DNA from: Mycolicibacterium sp. CBMA 234
GTDB taxonomy: Bacteria; Actinomycetota; Actinomycetes; Mycobacteriales; Mycobacteriaceae
Length of the DNA: 64,000 nucleotides
Direction of reading: 5' to 3'
Assembly: GCF_009729415.1 (NCBI RefSeq)
Contig: NZ_MPKW01000023.1
Location: 62,001 to 126,000 of the forward strand
A model generated the notes under the pieces. That model saw nothing but the letters and a program-made list of their open reading frames with translations. It was not told the DNA's origin and did not search any database. The position numbers and the translations under genes are program-made. Below, piece by piece: positions 33,453-44,174 of this stretch. The number at the start of each line of letters is the position of its first letter. Positions within the stretch are counted from its first letter, which is position 1.

Positions 33453-34091
33453 GTGGCCATCGAACAGACTCCCGCCAGCGAGCGCGCATACCGGGACACC
33501 AAGACCAAGATCCTGGTCGGTGCCGTCAAGGGCGGTCAGTTGCTCAGCGAGGTCGAGGTGGCCGCTGAACTCGGGGTCAGCCGCACCCCGGTTCATGAAG
33601 CCTTCCTGCGCCTGGCCGCTGAAGACCTGCTCGATCTGCTGCCGCGGCGCGGCGCGGTCGTCGTCCCGATTCCGCCGCACGAGGCCACCGACCTGCTCGA
33701 AATGCGCCTGGCACTGGAAGGCAGCGCAGTGCGCCGGCTCTGTCGCTCGGAGACCGCGGCTCGGGCTGCGTCAGCCGAACTTGCCGAGCTGATCGACCAG
33801 CAACGCGGCGCTGCGGCCGACCTGGCCCGCTTCGCCGAGCTCGACAACGCGTTCCACCGGCACATCGTGGACGCCGCCGGCAATTGCATTGCGCAGCGCT
33901 TCTACTCCTCGCTCGGTGACCGGCAACGCCGGATGATGGCCGACGCTGTGCACGCTGACCGCACCCTCGTCGAGCGCCTCATCGCCGAACATGTCGAGCT
34001 GGCCCACGCCGTCGGCGCCCGTGACGCGACAGCGTTTGACGCCCAACTGCTTTCGCATCTCGAGTCGACCTATGAGGTGGTGCTGCGATGA
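33453..34091 (+). CDS. GntR-family (FadR/FCD-type) transcriptional regulator
   Basis: The 212-residue protein has an N-terminal winged helix (LLSEVEVAAELGVSRTPVHEAFLRLAAEDLLDLLPRRGAVV) and a C-terminal helical FCD domain with metal-ligand-like residues (DNAFHRHIVDAA, EHVELAHAV). GTG 33453 is used (MAIEQTPASERAY). It overlaps the following MFS gene (ATGA), so it very likely controls that exporter and itself through the tandem operator. Confidence 0.9.
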   Translation: MAIEQTPASERAYRDTKTKILVGAVKGGQLLSEVEVAAELGVSRTPVHEAFLRLAAEDLLDLLPRRGAVVVPIPPHEATDLLEMRLALEGSAVRRLCRSETAARAASAELAELIDQQRGAAADLARFAELDNAFHRHIVDAAGNCIAQRFYSSLGDRQRRMMADAVHADRTLVERLIAEHVELAHAVGARDATAFDAQLLSHLESTYEVVLR

Positions 34092-35284
34092 AGCCGTGGC
34101 TGGCTGTTGCCGTGAGCGTCTTCTGTATCGGTTGGGGTGGAAACCAATTCACCCCGATGCTGATCGAATACGTGCACCGCGCCGGATACTCCCGCGTGGA
34201 CGTCGACGTCCTGCTCGGCGCCTACGTGCTGGGCCTGATTCCCGGGCTCCTGGTCGCGGCCGCGATGTCGAACCGGTACGGCCGGCGTCCGCTGATGGTC
34301 GCCGGACTGATCAGCTCGACGCTCGGCAGCCTGATCCTGGCAACCGGCGAATTAGGGGGATTCCCAGCACTTTTCGTGGGCCGCTTGCTGAGTGGGCTGA
34401 GCGTCGGCGTCGCCATGGCGGTCGGGTCGACCTGGGTCGCCGAGCTGTCTGTACCGCCCTATGACAACGCCGCTGCCCCGGGTACCGGTGCACGTCGGGC
34501 ATCCATCTGGCTGTCGCTCGGCTTGGCGATCGGGCCGTTGTCCTCCGGGCTGCTGGCGCAGTTCGCGCCGTGGCCGCTGACCCTGACGTATCTGGTGCAG
34601 GCCGCGCTGTGCCTGCCCGCGTTGTGGCTGGTGCTGACCCGGACGGTCGAGACGCGGAGCGCGCGCGTCAGCGGAGATCTGTTGTCCCAGTTGCGGGTTC
34701 CGGTCGCGACGCATCGCCGCTTCGTTCACGTCGTGGCGCCGATGGCGCCGTGGGTGTTCGGCTCCGCGGCCATCGCCTACGCCATCGTGCCCGCACTGGT
34801 CGCCGACAAACTCGGGCCTTGGGCGCTGCTGTTCACCGCCGGCCTGACGGTGCTGACGCTGGCCTGCGGCGTGCTGGTGCAGCCGATCGCGCGGCGGCTC
34901 GATGACCACTCCAGCGCTCGTGCTGTGGTGGTCTCGATGGTGCTGATGTCGGCAGGCGTGTTCGCCGCGGTCGCTACCGCGGTCACCCGATCGCCGGGCA
35001 TTGCGGTGCTGGTGGCCATGCTGCTGGGCAGTGCCTATGGCATCGCCATAGTGTCTGGGCTGCTGGAGATTCAGCGCATCGCCAAACCTCACGAGCTCGC
35101 CGGAGCGTCCGGCGTCTACTACTCGCTGGCCTACATCGGGTTCCTGCTGCCGGCGGTGCTGGCAGCGTTGGCCCACTACGTCAGCTACCCGGCGATGCTC
35201 ACCGTGGTCGGCCTGCTGGCCGCAGGCTGCACCGTCGTCTGCGCCGTGGGCTGGTCAAAGCACCTCCCAGCCGCGGCTGGCTAG
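34088..35284 (+). CDS. MFS transporter
   Basis: The 398-residue protein has 12 predicted helices. The first loop has MSNRYGRRPLMVAG (the A motif between helices 2 and 3), and LSGLSVGVAMAVGSTWVAELS follows, resembling arabinose-efflux-type drug/H+ antiporters. It is coupled to gntR by overlap. Its stop overlaps the convergent DoxX-like gene by 4 bp. Substrate unknown. Confidence 0.88.
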   Translation: MKPWLAVAVSVFCIGWGGNQFTPMLIEYVHRAGYSRVDVDVLLGAYVLGLIPGLLVAAAMSNRYGRRPLMVAGLISSTLGSLILATGELGGFPALFVGRLLSGLSVGVAMAVGSTWVAELSVPPYDNAAAPGTGARRASIWLSLGLAIGPLSSGLLAQFAPWPLTLTYLVQAALCLPALWLVLTRTVETRSARVSGDLLSQLRVPVATHRRFVHVVAPMAPWVFGSAAIAYAIVPALVADKLGPWALLFTAGLTVLTLACGVLVQPIARRLDDHSSARAVVVSMVLMSAGVFAAVATAVTRSPGIAVLVAMLLGSAYGIAIVSGLLEIQRIAKPHELAGASGVYYSLAYIGFLLPAVLAALAHYVSYPAMLTVVGLLAAGCTVVCAVGWSKHLPAAAG

Positions 35285-35568
35285 CGGTTGCGAGCGGCGT
35301 TGGCTCCGAGGTACGCGACGTAGCCGAGCACGCCGAAGGTCGCCAGCTTGCGGGTCTTGGGCACCATCAACCCGAGGCCCAGTGCGGTTTCGATCGATCC
35401 GTTGATCTGCAGGTGCTTGTCGGTGTCGCGGGGGAACGCCGTCGCGGTGATGCCCTTGAACAAGTCCGGCTTCATGAAATGCGCGATCCCGGTGAGGGCA
35501 AACACGATTCCGGTCAGCAGGCCCTTCTTGCCGGTCTTTTCGGGGGCGTCGTCAAAGGCGTCGGTCAC
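35281..35568 (-). CDS. Small DoxX-like membrane protein
   Basis: About 95 residues with three hydrophobic segments (GLLTGIVFALTGIAHFM, ALGLGLMVP, ATFGVLGYVAYLGA). The pattern GIAHFMKPDLFKGI resembles the DoxX/DoxD superfamily. GTG 35568 with GAGAGGA 7 nt upstream is preferred over ATG 35604, which would overlap the monooxygenase gene by 20 bp. It follows the Baeyer-Villiger gene and is probably in its transcript. Confidence 0.7.
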   Translation of the reverse strand: MTDAFDDAPEKTGKKGLLTGIVFALTGIAHFMKPDLFKGITATAFPRDTDKHLQINGSIETALGLGLMVPKTRKLATFGVLGYVAYLGANAARNR

Positions 35569-35584
35569 CAGTGATCCTCTCTGA

Positions 35585-37072
35585 TCAGTTGATTCGGTAG
35601 TCACTCAACGGAAATTCGGAGGCTTCCCGAATGGCCGTCTCGGTCGAGGATGGGCGCAGCAGCGTCGGCTCACCCGCGGGGTTGAAGTAGTACGAGTGGG
35701 CGCTGGCGCAATTGCCCAGGGTGAACAGCGAGTCGCCGAGCAGTTCGGTCATCCGGTCGAGGAACACGGTGTTGGCTTCCTCGGTGACCTCGAACGTCGT
35801 TGCGCCGCGCTTCTTCACTTCCGTGAAAAGCCGGTCCATCAGGCGCATTTGGTACTCCATGGTGTTGAAGAAGTTCAACCCCAGGAAGGCGTACGGACTG
35901 GCCAGGCTCAGGTAGTTCGGGAAGTACGGCATCGACACACCCTGGTAAGCCTGGAAACGCGTTTCGCGCCACCACTTTCCGAGATCGCGGCCTTCCCGGC
36001 CGATCACCTCGACGGCGGGGAAGTTGGCCTCCCACAGGTCGAAACCGGTGGCCAGCACCAACGTATCGATCTCGACTTTGGCACCGTCGTTGCCGATGAT
36101 CCCGTCGGCGACGATGTGGTCGATGCCGGCGTCCTGCAGGTGCACGTTGGGCCGGTTGAAGGCCTGGTAGTAGCCGTTGCTGAAAGTCGGTCGCTTGCAA
36201 CCGAAGTCGTAGTCCGGGGTCAGTCGGCGGCGCAGGTCCTTGTCGCGGATCACGAGGAACCGGTGCATCTTGGACAGATCGGATGCCGAGATGTTGAAGC
36301 GGCCCCGGAACATGCCGTAGTGCCGGACGCCGACGGACACCATCACCTCGTAGATCGAGTCGGTGAGCCAGCGAAGGACGCGCTGCGTCAACGGAATTCG
36401 GGCGAACAGCCGCTTGACTCGGGGGCCGAAGCGCGGATCGATCTTGGGTACGACCCAGATCGGCGTGCGCTGGAAGACCGTCAGGTCGGCGGCAGTCTTG
36501 GCCAGCTCAGGGATCAGCTGCACCGCGGTGGCGCCGGTGCCGATGACGGCTACGCGCTTGCCTGCCGGGCTGTATGAGTCGTCCCAGTCGGTGGTGTGGA
36601 TGACGCGGCCGGCGAAGGTCTCGATCCCCGGAATTGTCGGGATGTTCGGCTGGGACAGGAAGCCGGTCGCGGTGATCAGGTAGCGGGCGCTGAGGGTTTC
36701 TCCGCCGTCGACACTGATGCGCCACAGCGAGGCGTCCTCGTCCCAGCGGGCCCCGTTGACCACGGTGTTGTACCGGATATGACGGGGCACGTCGTACTTG
36801 GCCGCGACGTCGTCGGCGTAGCGCTTGATCTCCGGGCCGGGGGTGAACAGCCGTGACCAGTTCGGGTTGGGTTCGAAGAAGTACGAGTAGGTGGTGGTCG
36901 GCACGTCGACCGCCAGGCCCGGGTAATGGTTGACGTACCAGGTGCCACCGAGGTCATCTTCGCGCTCGAGGATGACAAAGTCGTCGATCCCGAGGCGCTT
37001 GAACTGGATGGCCGCACCGATACCGGCGAATCCTGCGCCGACGATGACCGCCTCGAACTGCTGCGTCGTCAT
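35585..37072 (-). CDS. Flavin-containing Baeyer-Villiger monooxygenase (EthA/MymA type)
   Basis: The 495-residue protein has the FAD motif VIVGAGFAGIGAAIQFKRLG, EREDDLGGTWYVNHYPG, the Baeyer-Villiger fingerprint FAGRVIHTTDWDD and the NADPH motif VAVIGTGATAVQLIPELA. It oxidises ketones to esters with NADPH and O2. ATG 37072 has TACCGT 6 nt upstream within a 17-bp palindrome. A related monooxygenase lies at 45114. Confidence 0.93.
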   Translation of the reverse strand: MTTQQFEAVIVGAGFAGIGAAIQFKRLGIDDFVILEREDDLGGTWYVNHYPGLAVDVPTTTYSYFFEPNPNWSRLFTPGPEIKRYADDVAAKYDVPRHIRYNTVVNGARWDEDASLWRISVDGGETLSARYLITATGFLSQPNIPTIPGIETFAGRVIHTTDWDDSYSPAGKRVAVIGTGATAVQLIPELAKTAADLTVFQRTPIWVVPKIDPRFGPRVKRLFARIPLTQRVLRWLTDSIYEVMVSVGVRHYGMFRGRFNISASDLSKMHRFLVIRDKDLRRRLTPDYDFGCKRPTFSNGYYQAFNRPNVHLQDAGIDHIVADGIIGNDGAKVEIDTLVLATGFDLWEANFPAVEVIGREGRDLGKWWRETRFQAYQGVSMPYFPNYLSLASPYAFLGLNFFNTMEYQMRLMDRLFTEVKKRGATTFEVTEEANTVFLDRMTELLGDSLFTLGNCASAHSYYFNPAGEPTLLRPSSTETAIREASEFPLSDYRIN

Positions 37073-37078
37073 ATGCAG

Positions 37079-37096
37079 ACGGTACCTCAGGTACCG
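37079..37096. promoter_or_regulatory. Palindrome over the monooxygenase -10 box
   Basis: CGGTACCT (37080-37087), C, AGGTACCG (37089-37096) are exact complements. The minus-strand -10 hexamer TACCGT (37084-37079) is 6 nt before ATG 37072. The site also contains the stop codon of the upstream hydrolase gene. Confidence 0.5.
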
Positions 37097-37713
37097 CTTC
37101 GAGCCATCAGTCCAAGGGCCGCCGCGACCGCCAACGCCGGCACGTCCAGGGTCTTAGATCCCAGGTCATGGCGGGCGCCGGTGATCTCGACCAGCTCGGT
37201 GGGGGCCGGAATCAGCGCGGCGGCGGCCGTGAGCTCGGCGATGCTGCCGAACGGGTCGGCAGTGCCGTGGGTGAAGACCGTCGGGACCTCGATCTGCCCC
37301 AGATGCTCGGTGCGGGCCCGCTCAGGCTTGCCGGGCGGGTGCAGGGGATAGGACGACAGCGCCAGGGCGGCTAGGTCGGCGCCTTGAGCCGCCACCATCG
37401 ACGTCATCCGGCCGCCGTACGAATGACCGCCGGCGATCACCGGTCCCGAGGTCAGGGTGTGGGCCAGTTCGATGGCCTCGACGATGCCCTGTTGATCTGA
37501 CGCCGCGGAGTTCGACGGTGGACCCTTCGGCCGGCGGCGCCGGTACGGCAGGTCGTAGCGGATGGCCAGCCAGCCGTGGCGGGCCCATTCGTCGCAGATC
37601 CGGATGATCAGCGGGGCATCGCGGTTGCTGCCCGCGCCGTGCGTCAGCAGGACCGTGCCCTTGGGCGTGCCAGAGGGTTCGTGCGCGACGCCCGCGATGG
37701 CCTCAAGATCCAT
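37087..37713 (-). CDS. Alpha/beta-hydrolase (Rv0421c type)
   Basis: The 208-residue protein has the dienelactone-hydrolase-like layout: TVLLTHGAGSNRDAPLI (oxyanion region), IAGGHSYGGRMTSM (nucleophile Ser), FTHGTADPFG (Asp) and ITGARHDL (His). All three triad residues are visible. It overlaps the thiD 3' end by 11 bp, so it is the third gene of the thiC-thiD transcript, as in M. tuberculosis; no thiamine role is known. Confidence 0.85.
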   Translation of the reverse strand: MDLEAIAGVAHEPSGTPKGTVLLTHGAGSNRDAPLIIRICDEWARHGWLAIRYDLPYRRRRPKGPPSNSAASDQQGIVEAIELAHTLTSGPVIAGGHSYGGRMTSMVAAQGADLAALALSSYPLHPPGKPERARTEHLGQIEVPTVFTHGTADPFGSIAELTAAAALIPAPTELVEITGARHDLGSKTLDVPALAVAAALGLMARSGT

Positions 37714-38535
37714 GCGTCAACCGGAAGAGGGCGTTCACCGGGCCGTGGCCGTGGCCCAACGGATATGAGGCCCGCAGACATTCGGTCACCCAGCTCTTTC
37801 CGAACGCCACCGCGTCGGGCACCGAAAAGCCATGTGCCAGTGCGCAAGCCGTGGCTGCGGCGAGGGTGTCGCCGGCGCCGTGGTCGTGGCCGGTGTCGAT
37901 GCGCTCAGTGGTGAATTCATAGAACTGGTCGCCGTCGTACAGCAGGTCCGGGCTGTGATCGCTGGACCGCAAGTGGCCGCCCTTGACCAGGGTCCACTTC
38001 GGGCCCAGGTCGTACAAGGCCTTGGCGGCGTCCCGCTGCGTCGACGTATCCACCACGTCGATACCCGTGATCAGCCGGACCTCGTCGAGGTTCGGGGTGA
38101 CCAGCGTGGCGATCGGAAACAGTTGGGTACGAACCGAATCCAACGCGCTCGGGTGCAGCAGCGGGTCGCCGTGCATGGACGCACACACCGGGTCGACCAC
38201 CAACGGAATGTCACCGTCGAGGCTTCGCCAGGTCTCCGCGACAGCGCCGATGATGTCAGCCGATGCCAGCATGCCCGTCTTGGCGGCCTGGATGCCGATG
38301 TCCTCGGTAACGGCGGTGATCTGCCCGCTGATGATGTCCAGCGGCAGTTCGTGAAAAGCCTTGACCCCAACCGAGTTCTGCACCGTCACAGCAGCAATGG
38401 CGACGCACCCGTGCACGCCGAGCATCGCGAAGGTGCGAAGGTCGGCCTGGATTCCGGCGCCACCGCCGGAATCGGAGCCGGCAATGGTCATCACCCGCAG
38501 GGGTGTTTGTCCCGGCGGGGTCAAGGGCAGCAGAT

Positions 38536-38539
<4 letters not shown>
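37703..38539 (-). CDS. thiD: Hydroxymethylpyrimidine/phosphomethylpyrimidine kinase
   Basis: The 278-residue ribokinase-fold enzyme makes HMP diphosphate. Marks: VMTIAGSDSGGGAGIQADLRTF, VTVQNSVGV, KTGMLASADI, VVDPVCASMHG, LVTPNLDEVRLITG and HGAGDTLAAA (anion hole with catalytic Asp). GTG 38539 overlaps the thiC stop (GTGA); the upstream extension of the frame belongs to thiC in another frame. Confidence 0.95.
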
Positions 38540-40158
<1,619 letters not shown>

Positions 40159-40165
40159 CTGCATA

Positions 40166-40258
40166 CTCCCTACGCCGGCATTACCCGGTCAGGTTCATAC
40201 GGTCGACGGCACCACACAGCCGTCCTCTCAGCGCACCAAGGTGTGCGCTCCCGCGCGG
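40166..40258 (-). promoter_or_regulatory. TPP riboswitch of thiC-thiD
   Basis: On the minus strand: GCGGGAGCGCAC, CTGAGAG (40231-40225), then GAACCTGACCGGGTAATGCC and GGCGTAGGGAG at the 3' end. The Shine-Dalgarno sequence is the 3' strand of P1 (GGGAG), so TPP binding should close the ribosome binding site. Confidence 0.95.
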
Positions 40259-40266
40259 ACGTGTCC

Positions 40267-40272
40267 ACCGTA
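40267..40272 (-). promoter_or_regulatory. -10 hexamer TACGGT upstream of the thiC riboswitch
   Basis: TACGGT within CTACGGTGGAC on the minus strand. The same 11 bases occur before the thiO riboswitch (23041-23052 region), with the riboswitch starting about 10 nt later in both. Confidence 0.45.
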
Positions 40273-40361
40273 GCTGATCGCCGCGGAAATGAAAGAGGGT
40301 CTGGCGGGGAATGCGCTTCGCACCGTTGTTGGTTTGGGCAGCCCGCCTGATGGGAATCGAA

Positions 40362-40396
40362 TTGTCAGCGAGTCGTTTGTATAGCTAACATATGTT
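40362..40396 (+). promoter_or_regulatory. Promoter and palindrome of the DHA2 exporter
   Basis: TTGTCA (40362-40367), an 18-bp spacer and TAACAT (40386-40391) form a sigma-A-like promoter. The palindrome AACATATGTT (40387-40396) covers the -10 and could be a MarR/TetR operator. The rest of the 265-bp gap before 40424 holds the thiC riboswitch and no further signal. Confidence 0.5.
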
Positions 40397-40423
40397 TTTC
40401 TGATATGGAGCGAAGACTGACTG

Positions 40424-42178
40424 ATGACGACTGACACCGGGCTCACCGAGCGGACCGACTCCGCGCTTGCAGCAACTGCACGCCGCCGCGTCCAGATGGA
40501 TCACGACCACCCGCACTACAAGTGGGTGGTGCTGTCCAACACCACGCTGGGCACACTGCTGGCCACGATCAACGCGTCAATCGTGTTGATCTCGCTGCCG
40601 GCGATCTTCCGCGGTATCGGCCTCAACCCCCTGGCACCGAGCAATGTCAGCTATCTGCTCTGGATGCTGATGGGCTACCTGGTGGTGACCGCCGTGCTGG
40701 TGGTGCCGTTCGGCCGGTTGGGGGATATGTACGGCCGGGTCCGTATCTACAACCTCGGTTTCGTGGTCTTCACGCTGGCTGCGGTCGCGCTGTCGTTCGA
40801 TCCGTTCCACCTCGGTGGCGGTGCGGTGTGGCTGATCGCCTGGCGGGTGATCCAGGGCGTCGGCGGCGCCATGCTGATGGCGTCATCGTCGGCGATCCTG
40901 ACCGACGCCTTCCCGGCCAACCAGCGCGGGATGGCGCTCGGCGTCAATATGGTTGCCGCCGTTGCCGGTTCGTTCCTCGGCTTGCTGATCGGCGGGTTCC
41001 TCTCTGAGTGGGAGTGGAAGGCCGTGTTCTGGGTCGGCGTCCCGATCGGCATCATCGGCACCATCTGGAGCTACCGCTCGCTGCATGAATTGGGGGCGCG
41101 CACGCCCGGCCGCATGGACTGGGCCGGCACCGTGACATTCGGGCTGGGTCTGACGGTGCTGCTGCTCGGCATCACGTATGGCATTCAGCCGTACGGCAAT
41201 TCGCCAACGGGCTGGACCAGTCCCGCGGTGCTGGGATCGATCGGCGTCGGCCTGCTGCTGTTGGTTGCGTTCTGCGTCATCGAGCTCAAGGTCGAATCGC
41301 CGATGGTCGACATGCGGTTGTTCAAATCGTCGACGTTCGGCATGGGCAACCTGGCTGGCCTGATGTCGTCGGTAGGCCGTGGCGGTTTGCAGTTCATGCT
41401 GATCATCTGGCTGCAGGGCATCTGGCTGCCGTTGCACGGCTACAACTTTGAATCGACCCCGCTGTGGGCGGGCATCTATCTGCTGCCGGCCACGGTTGGC
41501 TTCCTGATAGCGGCACCCGTTGCCGGCATCCTGTCCGACCGGCTCGGCGCCCGGCCGCTGGCGGTCGGTGGCATGCTGCTGATGGCGGTGACTTTCTTTG
41601 CGCTGCTGATGATCCCGGTCAACTTCGACTACTGGCAGTTCGCCGTGCTGGTGTTCCTCAACGGCATCGGCGGCGGCATCTTCACAGCACCCAACGCTGC
41701 TTCGATCATGTCGAGCGTGCCGGCCGAACAGCGTGGTGCGGCATCAGGTGTCCGGTCGACGTTCTTCAATGCCGGCAGCTCGCTGTCGATCGGTATCTTC
41801 TTCTCGCTGATGATCGTCGGGCTGGCCAACACCTTGCCGGCCGCATTGACCAGTGGCCTTCAGCAGCAAGGTATTTCGGCTGACGTCGCGCACCAGGTGG
41901 CACAGTTGCCGCCGGTGGGCAGCCTGTTCGCGGCCTTCCTCGGCTACAACCCGATGGCTGAGCTGCTGGCTCCGTTCCATGCCTTGCAACAGCCGGGTGT
42001 GAACGCCGAGGCGCTGACCGGGCAGACGTTCTTCCCGCAGTTGATCACCGGGCCGTTCCACTCCGGGCTGACCGTGGTGTTCAGCGCGGCCGCGATCATG
42101 ATGCTGCTGGGTGCGGCGGCCTCGATGTTCAGTCGAGGCGACTACGGCACTGCCCCCGACGCCGACAACGAGGCCTGA
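40424..42178 (+). CDS. MFS drug/H+ antiporter, DHA2 (14-helix, EmrB/QacA) family
   Basis: The 584-residue protein has 14 hydrophobic helices. Helix 1 has NTTLGTLLATINASIVLISLPAI, and the first loop GRLGDMYGRVRIYN (motif A). RVIQGVGGAMLMASSSAI is motif B-like and GVNMVAAVAGSFLGLLIGG motif C-like. Such pumps export lipophilic compounds. ATG 40424 starts MTTDTGLTERT; an upstream TTGTCA/TAACAT promoter is visible. Confidence 0.92.
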   Translation: MTTDTGLTERTDSALAATARRRVQMDHDHPHYKWVVLSNTTLGTLLATINASIVLISLPAIFRGIGLNPLAPSNVSYLLWMLMGYLVVTAVLVVPFGRLGDMYGRVRIYNLGFVVFTLAAVALSFDPFHLGGGAVWLIAWRVIQGVGGAMLMASSSAILTDAFPANQRGMALGVNMVAAVAGSFLGLLIGGFLSEWEWKAVFWVGVPIGIIGTIWSYRSLHELGARTPGRMDWAGTVTFGLGLTVLLLGITYGIQPYGNSPTGWTSPAVLGSIGVGLLLLVAFCVIELKVESPMVDMRLFKSSTFGMGNLAGLMSSVGRGGLQFMLIIWLQGIWLPLHGYNFESTPLWAGIYLLPATVGFLIAAPVAGILSDRLGARPLAVGGMLLMAVTFFALLMIPVNFDYWQFAVLVFLNGIGGGIFTAPNAASIMSSVPAEQRGAASGVRSTFFNAGSSLSIGIFFSLMIVGLANTLPAALTSGLQQQGISADVAHQVAQLPPVGSLFAAFLGYNPMAELLAPFHALQQPGVNAEALTGQTFFPQLITGPFHSGLTVVFSAAAIMMLLGAAASMFSRGDYGTAPDADNEA

Positions 42179-42270
42179 CAAACCCGTCTAACGAGTGGCC
42201 ATCTAGCGCACGGAATTCTCAAAACCGTGCGCTGGGTGGCCACTTTTCGCTGTTCAAGACACCGCCACTG

Positions 42271-42308
42271 ACTGTGCCATTGACAAATGGCACAGTTGGT
42301 GGTGACCT
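42271..42308 (+). promoter_or_regulatory. Promoter inside a perfect inverted repeat before the esterase operon
   Basis: ACTGTGCCAT (42271-42280) and ATGGCACAGT (42287-42296) are exact complements flanking TTGACA (42280-42285), a full consensus -35. A 17-bp spacer leads to TGACCT (42303-42308), 7 nt before GTG 42316. A repressor or activator of the operon would bind here; the MerR gene at its end is one candidate, though MerR sites normally lie between -10 and -35. Confidence 0.65.
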
Positions 42309-42315
42309 ATTTGCC

Positions 42316-43305
42316 GTGACGGAAACTGATCGGGCAACGCTGCCCGAGGTACCTGCCCGTGCGACGCTGCGAGCGGTCGCGTCGGCCACTGTGACGCGTT
42401 GGACGCTAGGGAACCTGACCAGCGTCATCCCGATGAACCGGCCCGGTGTGTGGTTCGGCCGCGGGCTGATCGCCACCATCATGGAGACCTTCGGTTCGAT
42501 GCCGGGCGGCACCAGGATTATCCCGGTTCGTACGCCTGACCTGCGGGGTGAATGGGTGCTGGGCCCGGGGGTGGAGTTCGGCAACCGCGCCGGGTACTAC
42601 ATCCACGGCAGCGCCTACGTGATCTGCTCGGCGCGTACACACCGCAAGTTGGTGGCGCGGTTGTCCGAGGCGACCGGCCTGCCGATGTTCGTGGTGGACT
42701 ACCGCCTGGCGCCTGAGCACCGCTTCCCGACTGCGGCCGAGGACGTTGAAGCCGGCTACCGGTGGCTGCTGTCCGAAGGCTATGCGGCGTCCGACATCGT
42801 GATGGGCGCCGACTCGGCTGGTGGCCACCTGACCTGCGACATGCTGCTGGCGCACGCCGGTGACGCGGACTTCCGGCCCGCCGGGGTGGTGTTGTTCTCG
42901 CCGTTGATCGACGTCACCCTCGGCATGGCGCTGGAGCAGGAGAAGGCGTCGTACCGCGATCCGGCGATGTCGGCCACTGCGGCCGGTCGCATGGTCGGGC
43001 TCTATACCCAAGGGCAGAACCTGGCCGATCCACGGCTGCGGCTCGATTTCACGAACGCGGATCAGTTGCCTCCCATGCTGATTCAGGTCGGCGGCTTCGA
43101 GATGCTGCGCGCCGACGCGCGTTATCTCGATGCGGAACTCCGCCGGGCGGGCGGCACCAGCACGCTCGAGGTCTGGCCTGGCATGGTGCACGTCTTCCAA
43201 GCTCTGCCGCATGTGGCGCCGGAAGCCGGGCCGGCCCTGCGCCGGGCCGCGGCCTTCATCGCCGATGCCTACAAACGCTCCGACGAACTCGAAAAGGTGG
43301 GCTGA
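42316..43305 (+). CDS. HSL-family esterase/lipase (alpha/beta-hydrolase fold 3)
   Basis: About 329 residues from GTG 42316, chosen because the promoter lies over the earlier in-frame GTG 42274. The oxyanion motif reads YYIHGSAYV (family HGGG, here HGSA), then DYRLAPEHRFPTAAEDV and the nucleophile MGADSAGGHL. Late Asp and His are in the usual positions (ADARYLDAEL, MVHVFQ). It hydrolyses acyl esters and is first in an operon with SDR, di-iron protein and monooxygenase. Its TGA overlaps the ATG of the SDR (TGATG). Confidence 0.88.
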   Translation: MTETDRATLPEVPARATLRAVASATVTRWTLGNLTSVIPMNRPGVWFGRGLIATIMETFGSMPGGTRIIPVRTPDLRGEWVLGPGVEFGNRAGYYIHGSAYVICSARTHRKLVARLSEATGLPMFVVDYRLAPEHRFPTAAEDVEAGYRWLLSEGYAASDIVMGADSAGGHLTCDMLLAHAGDADFRPAGVVLFSPLIDVTLGMALEQEKASYRDPAMSATAAGRMVGLYTQGQNLADPRLRLDFTNADQLPPMLIQVGGFEMLRADARYLDAELRRAGGTSTLEVWPGMVHVFQALPHVAPEAGPALRRAAAFIADAYKRSDELEKVG

Positions 43306-44162
43306 TGATCGGAATTGACACAGTGCTCAACGTCTTTCGCGGCAATCGCCGCTCCGACAAGGCAAAGGCGGTGGTGACGGGCGCCGGCAGCGGCATCGGA
43401 CGGTCGTTCGCGCTGGAACTCGCCCGGCGCGGTGGCGAGATCATCTGCGCCGACATCAGCATGGAGCGGGCCAAGGAAACGGTCGCACTCATCGACCAGC
43501 TGCCGACCGGCAAGGGCCACGCGGTGCAATGCGACGTCTCCGACCGCACCGCCATCGAGCTGCTGGCCAAGCAGGCGCAGGAAATCTTCGGCGGCGCGCC
43601 GACTTTGGTGATCAACAACGCTGGCGTCGGTATCGGCGGAAAACCGGTGGGCGACATCGGCTTTGACGACTGGGACTGGGCGCTCGGCATCAACCTGTGG
43701 GGCGTGGTGTACGGCTGTGAGGTCTTCACGCCGCTGCTGCGGGACGGCGGCAAGGGCGGCATCATCAACGTTGCCTCGGCGGCCGGATTCGCCGCAGCGC
43801 CGTCGATGGCGGCCTACAACGTGTCCAAGGCCGGCGTCATGTCGCTGTCCGAAACCCTGGCCGCAGAACTCGACGGCACCGACATCGCCGTCACTGTCCT
43901 GTGCCCAACCTTCGTGAAAACCAACGTTTTTACCGACGGCCGCATCACCCCCGGCTCGATGAGCCTGAGCCAGCAGCTGGCCCGCTGGACCGGACTATCC
44001 GCCGACAACGTTGCCGCCCGCACCCTGGATGCGCACGACGGCGGCCGGCTCTACGTGGTGCCCCAACTCGACGCCACCGTCATCTGGCACCTGAAAAGAC
44101 ACTTCCCCGCCCTCTACGTCCGCGGCGCCGGACTGCTCGGCCGACTCCTGCCCGAAAACTGA
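43305..44162 (+). CDS. Short-chain dehydrogenase/reductase
   Basis: The 285-residue protein has TGAGSGIGRSFALELARRG, a NNAGVGIGG segment, ASAAGFAAAPSMAAYNVSK (catalytic Ser/Tyr/Lys) and a hydrophobic C-terminal extension ending LYVRGAGLLGRLLPEN. It is coupled to the esterase by overlap and 12 nt before the di-iron gene, so it likely oxidises or reduces an alcohol/ketone intermediate of the same pathway. Confidence 0.92.
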   Translation: MIGIDTVLNVFRGNRRSDKAKAVVTGAGSGIGRSFALELARRGGEIICADISMERAKETVALIDQLPTGKGHAVQCDVSDRTAIELLAKQAQEIFGGAPTLVINNAGVGIGGKPVGDIGFDDWDWALGINLWGVVYGCEVFTPLLRDGGKGGIINVASAAGFAAAPSMAAYNVSKAGVMSLSETLAAELDGTDIAVTVLCPTFVKTNVFTDGRITPGSMSLSQQLARWTGLSADNVAARTLDAHDGGRLYVVPQLDATVIWHLKRHFPALYVRGAGLLGRLLPEN

Positions 44163-44174
44163 AAGGAACAGATC

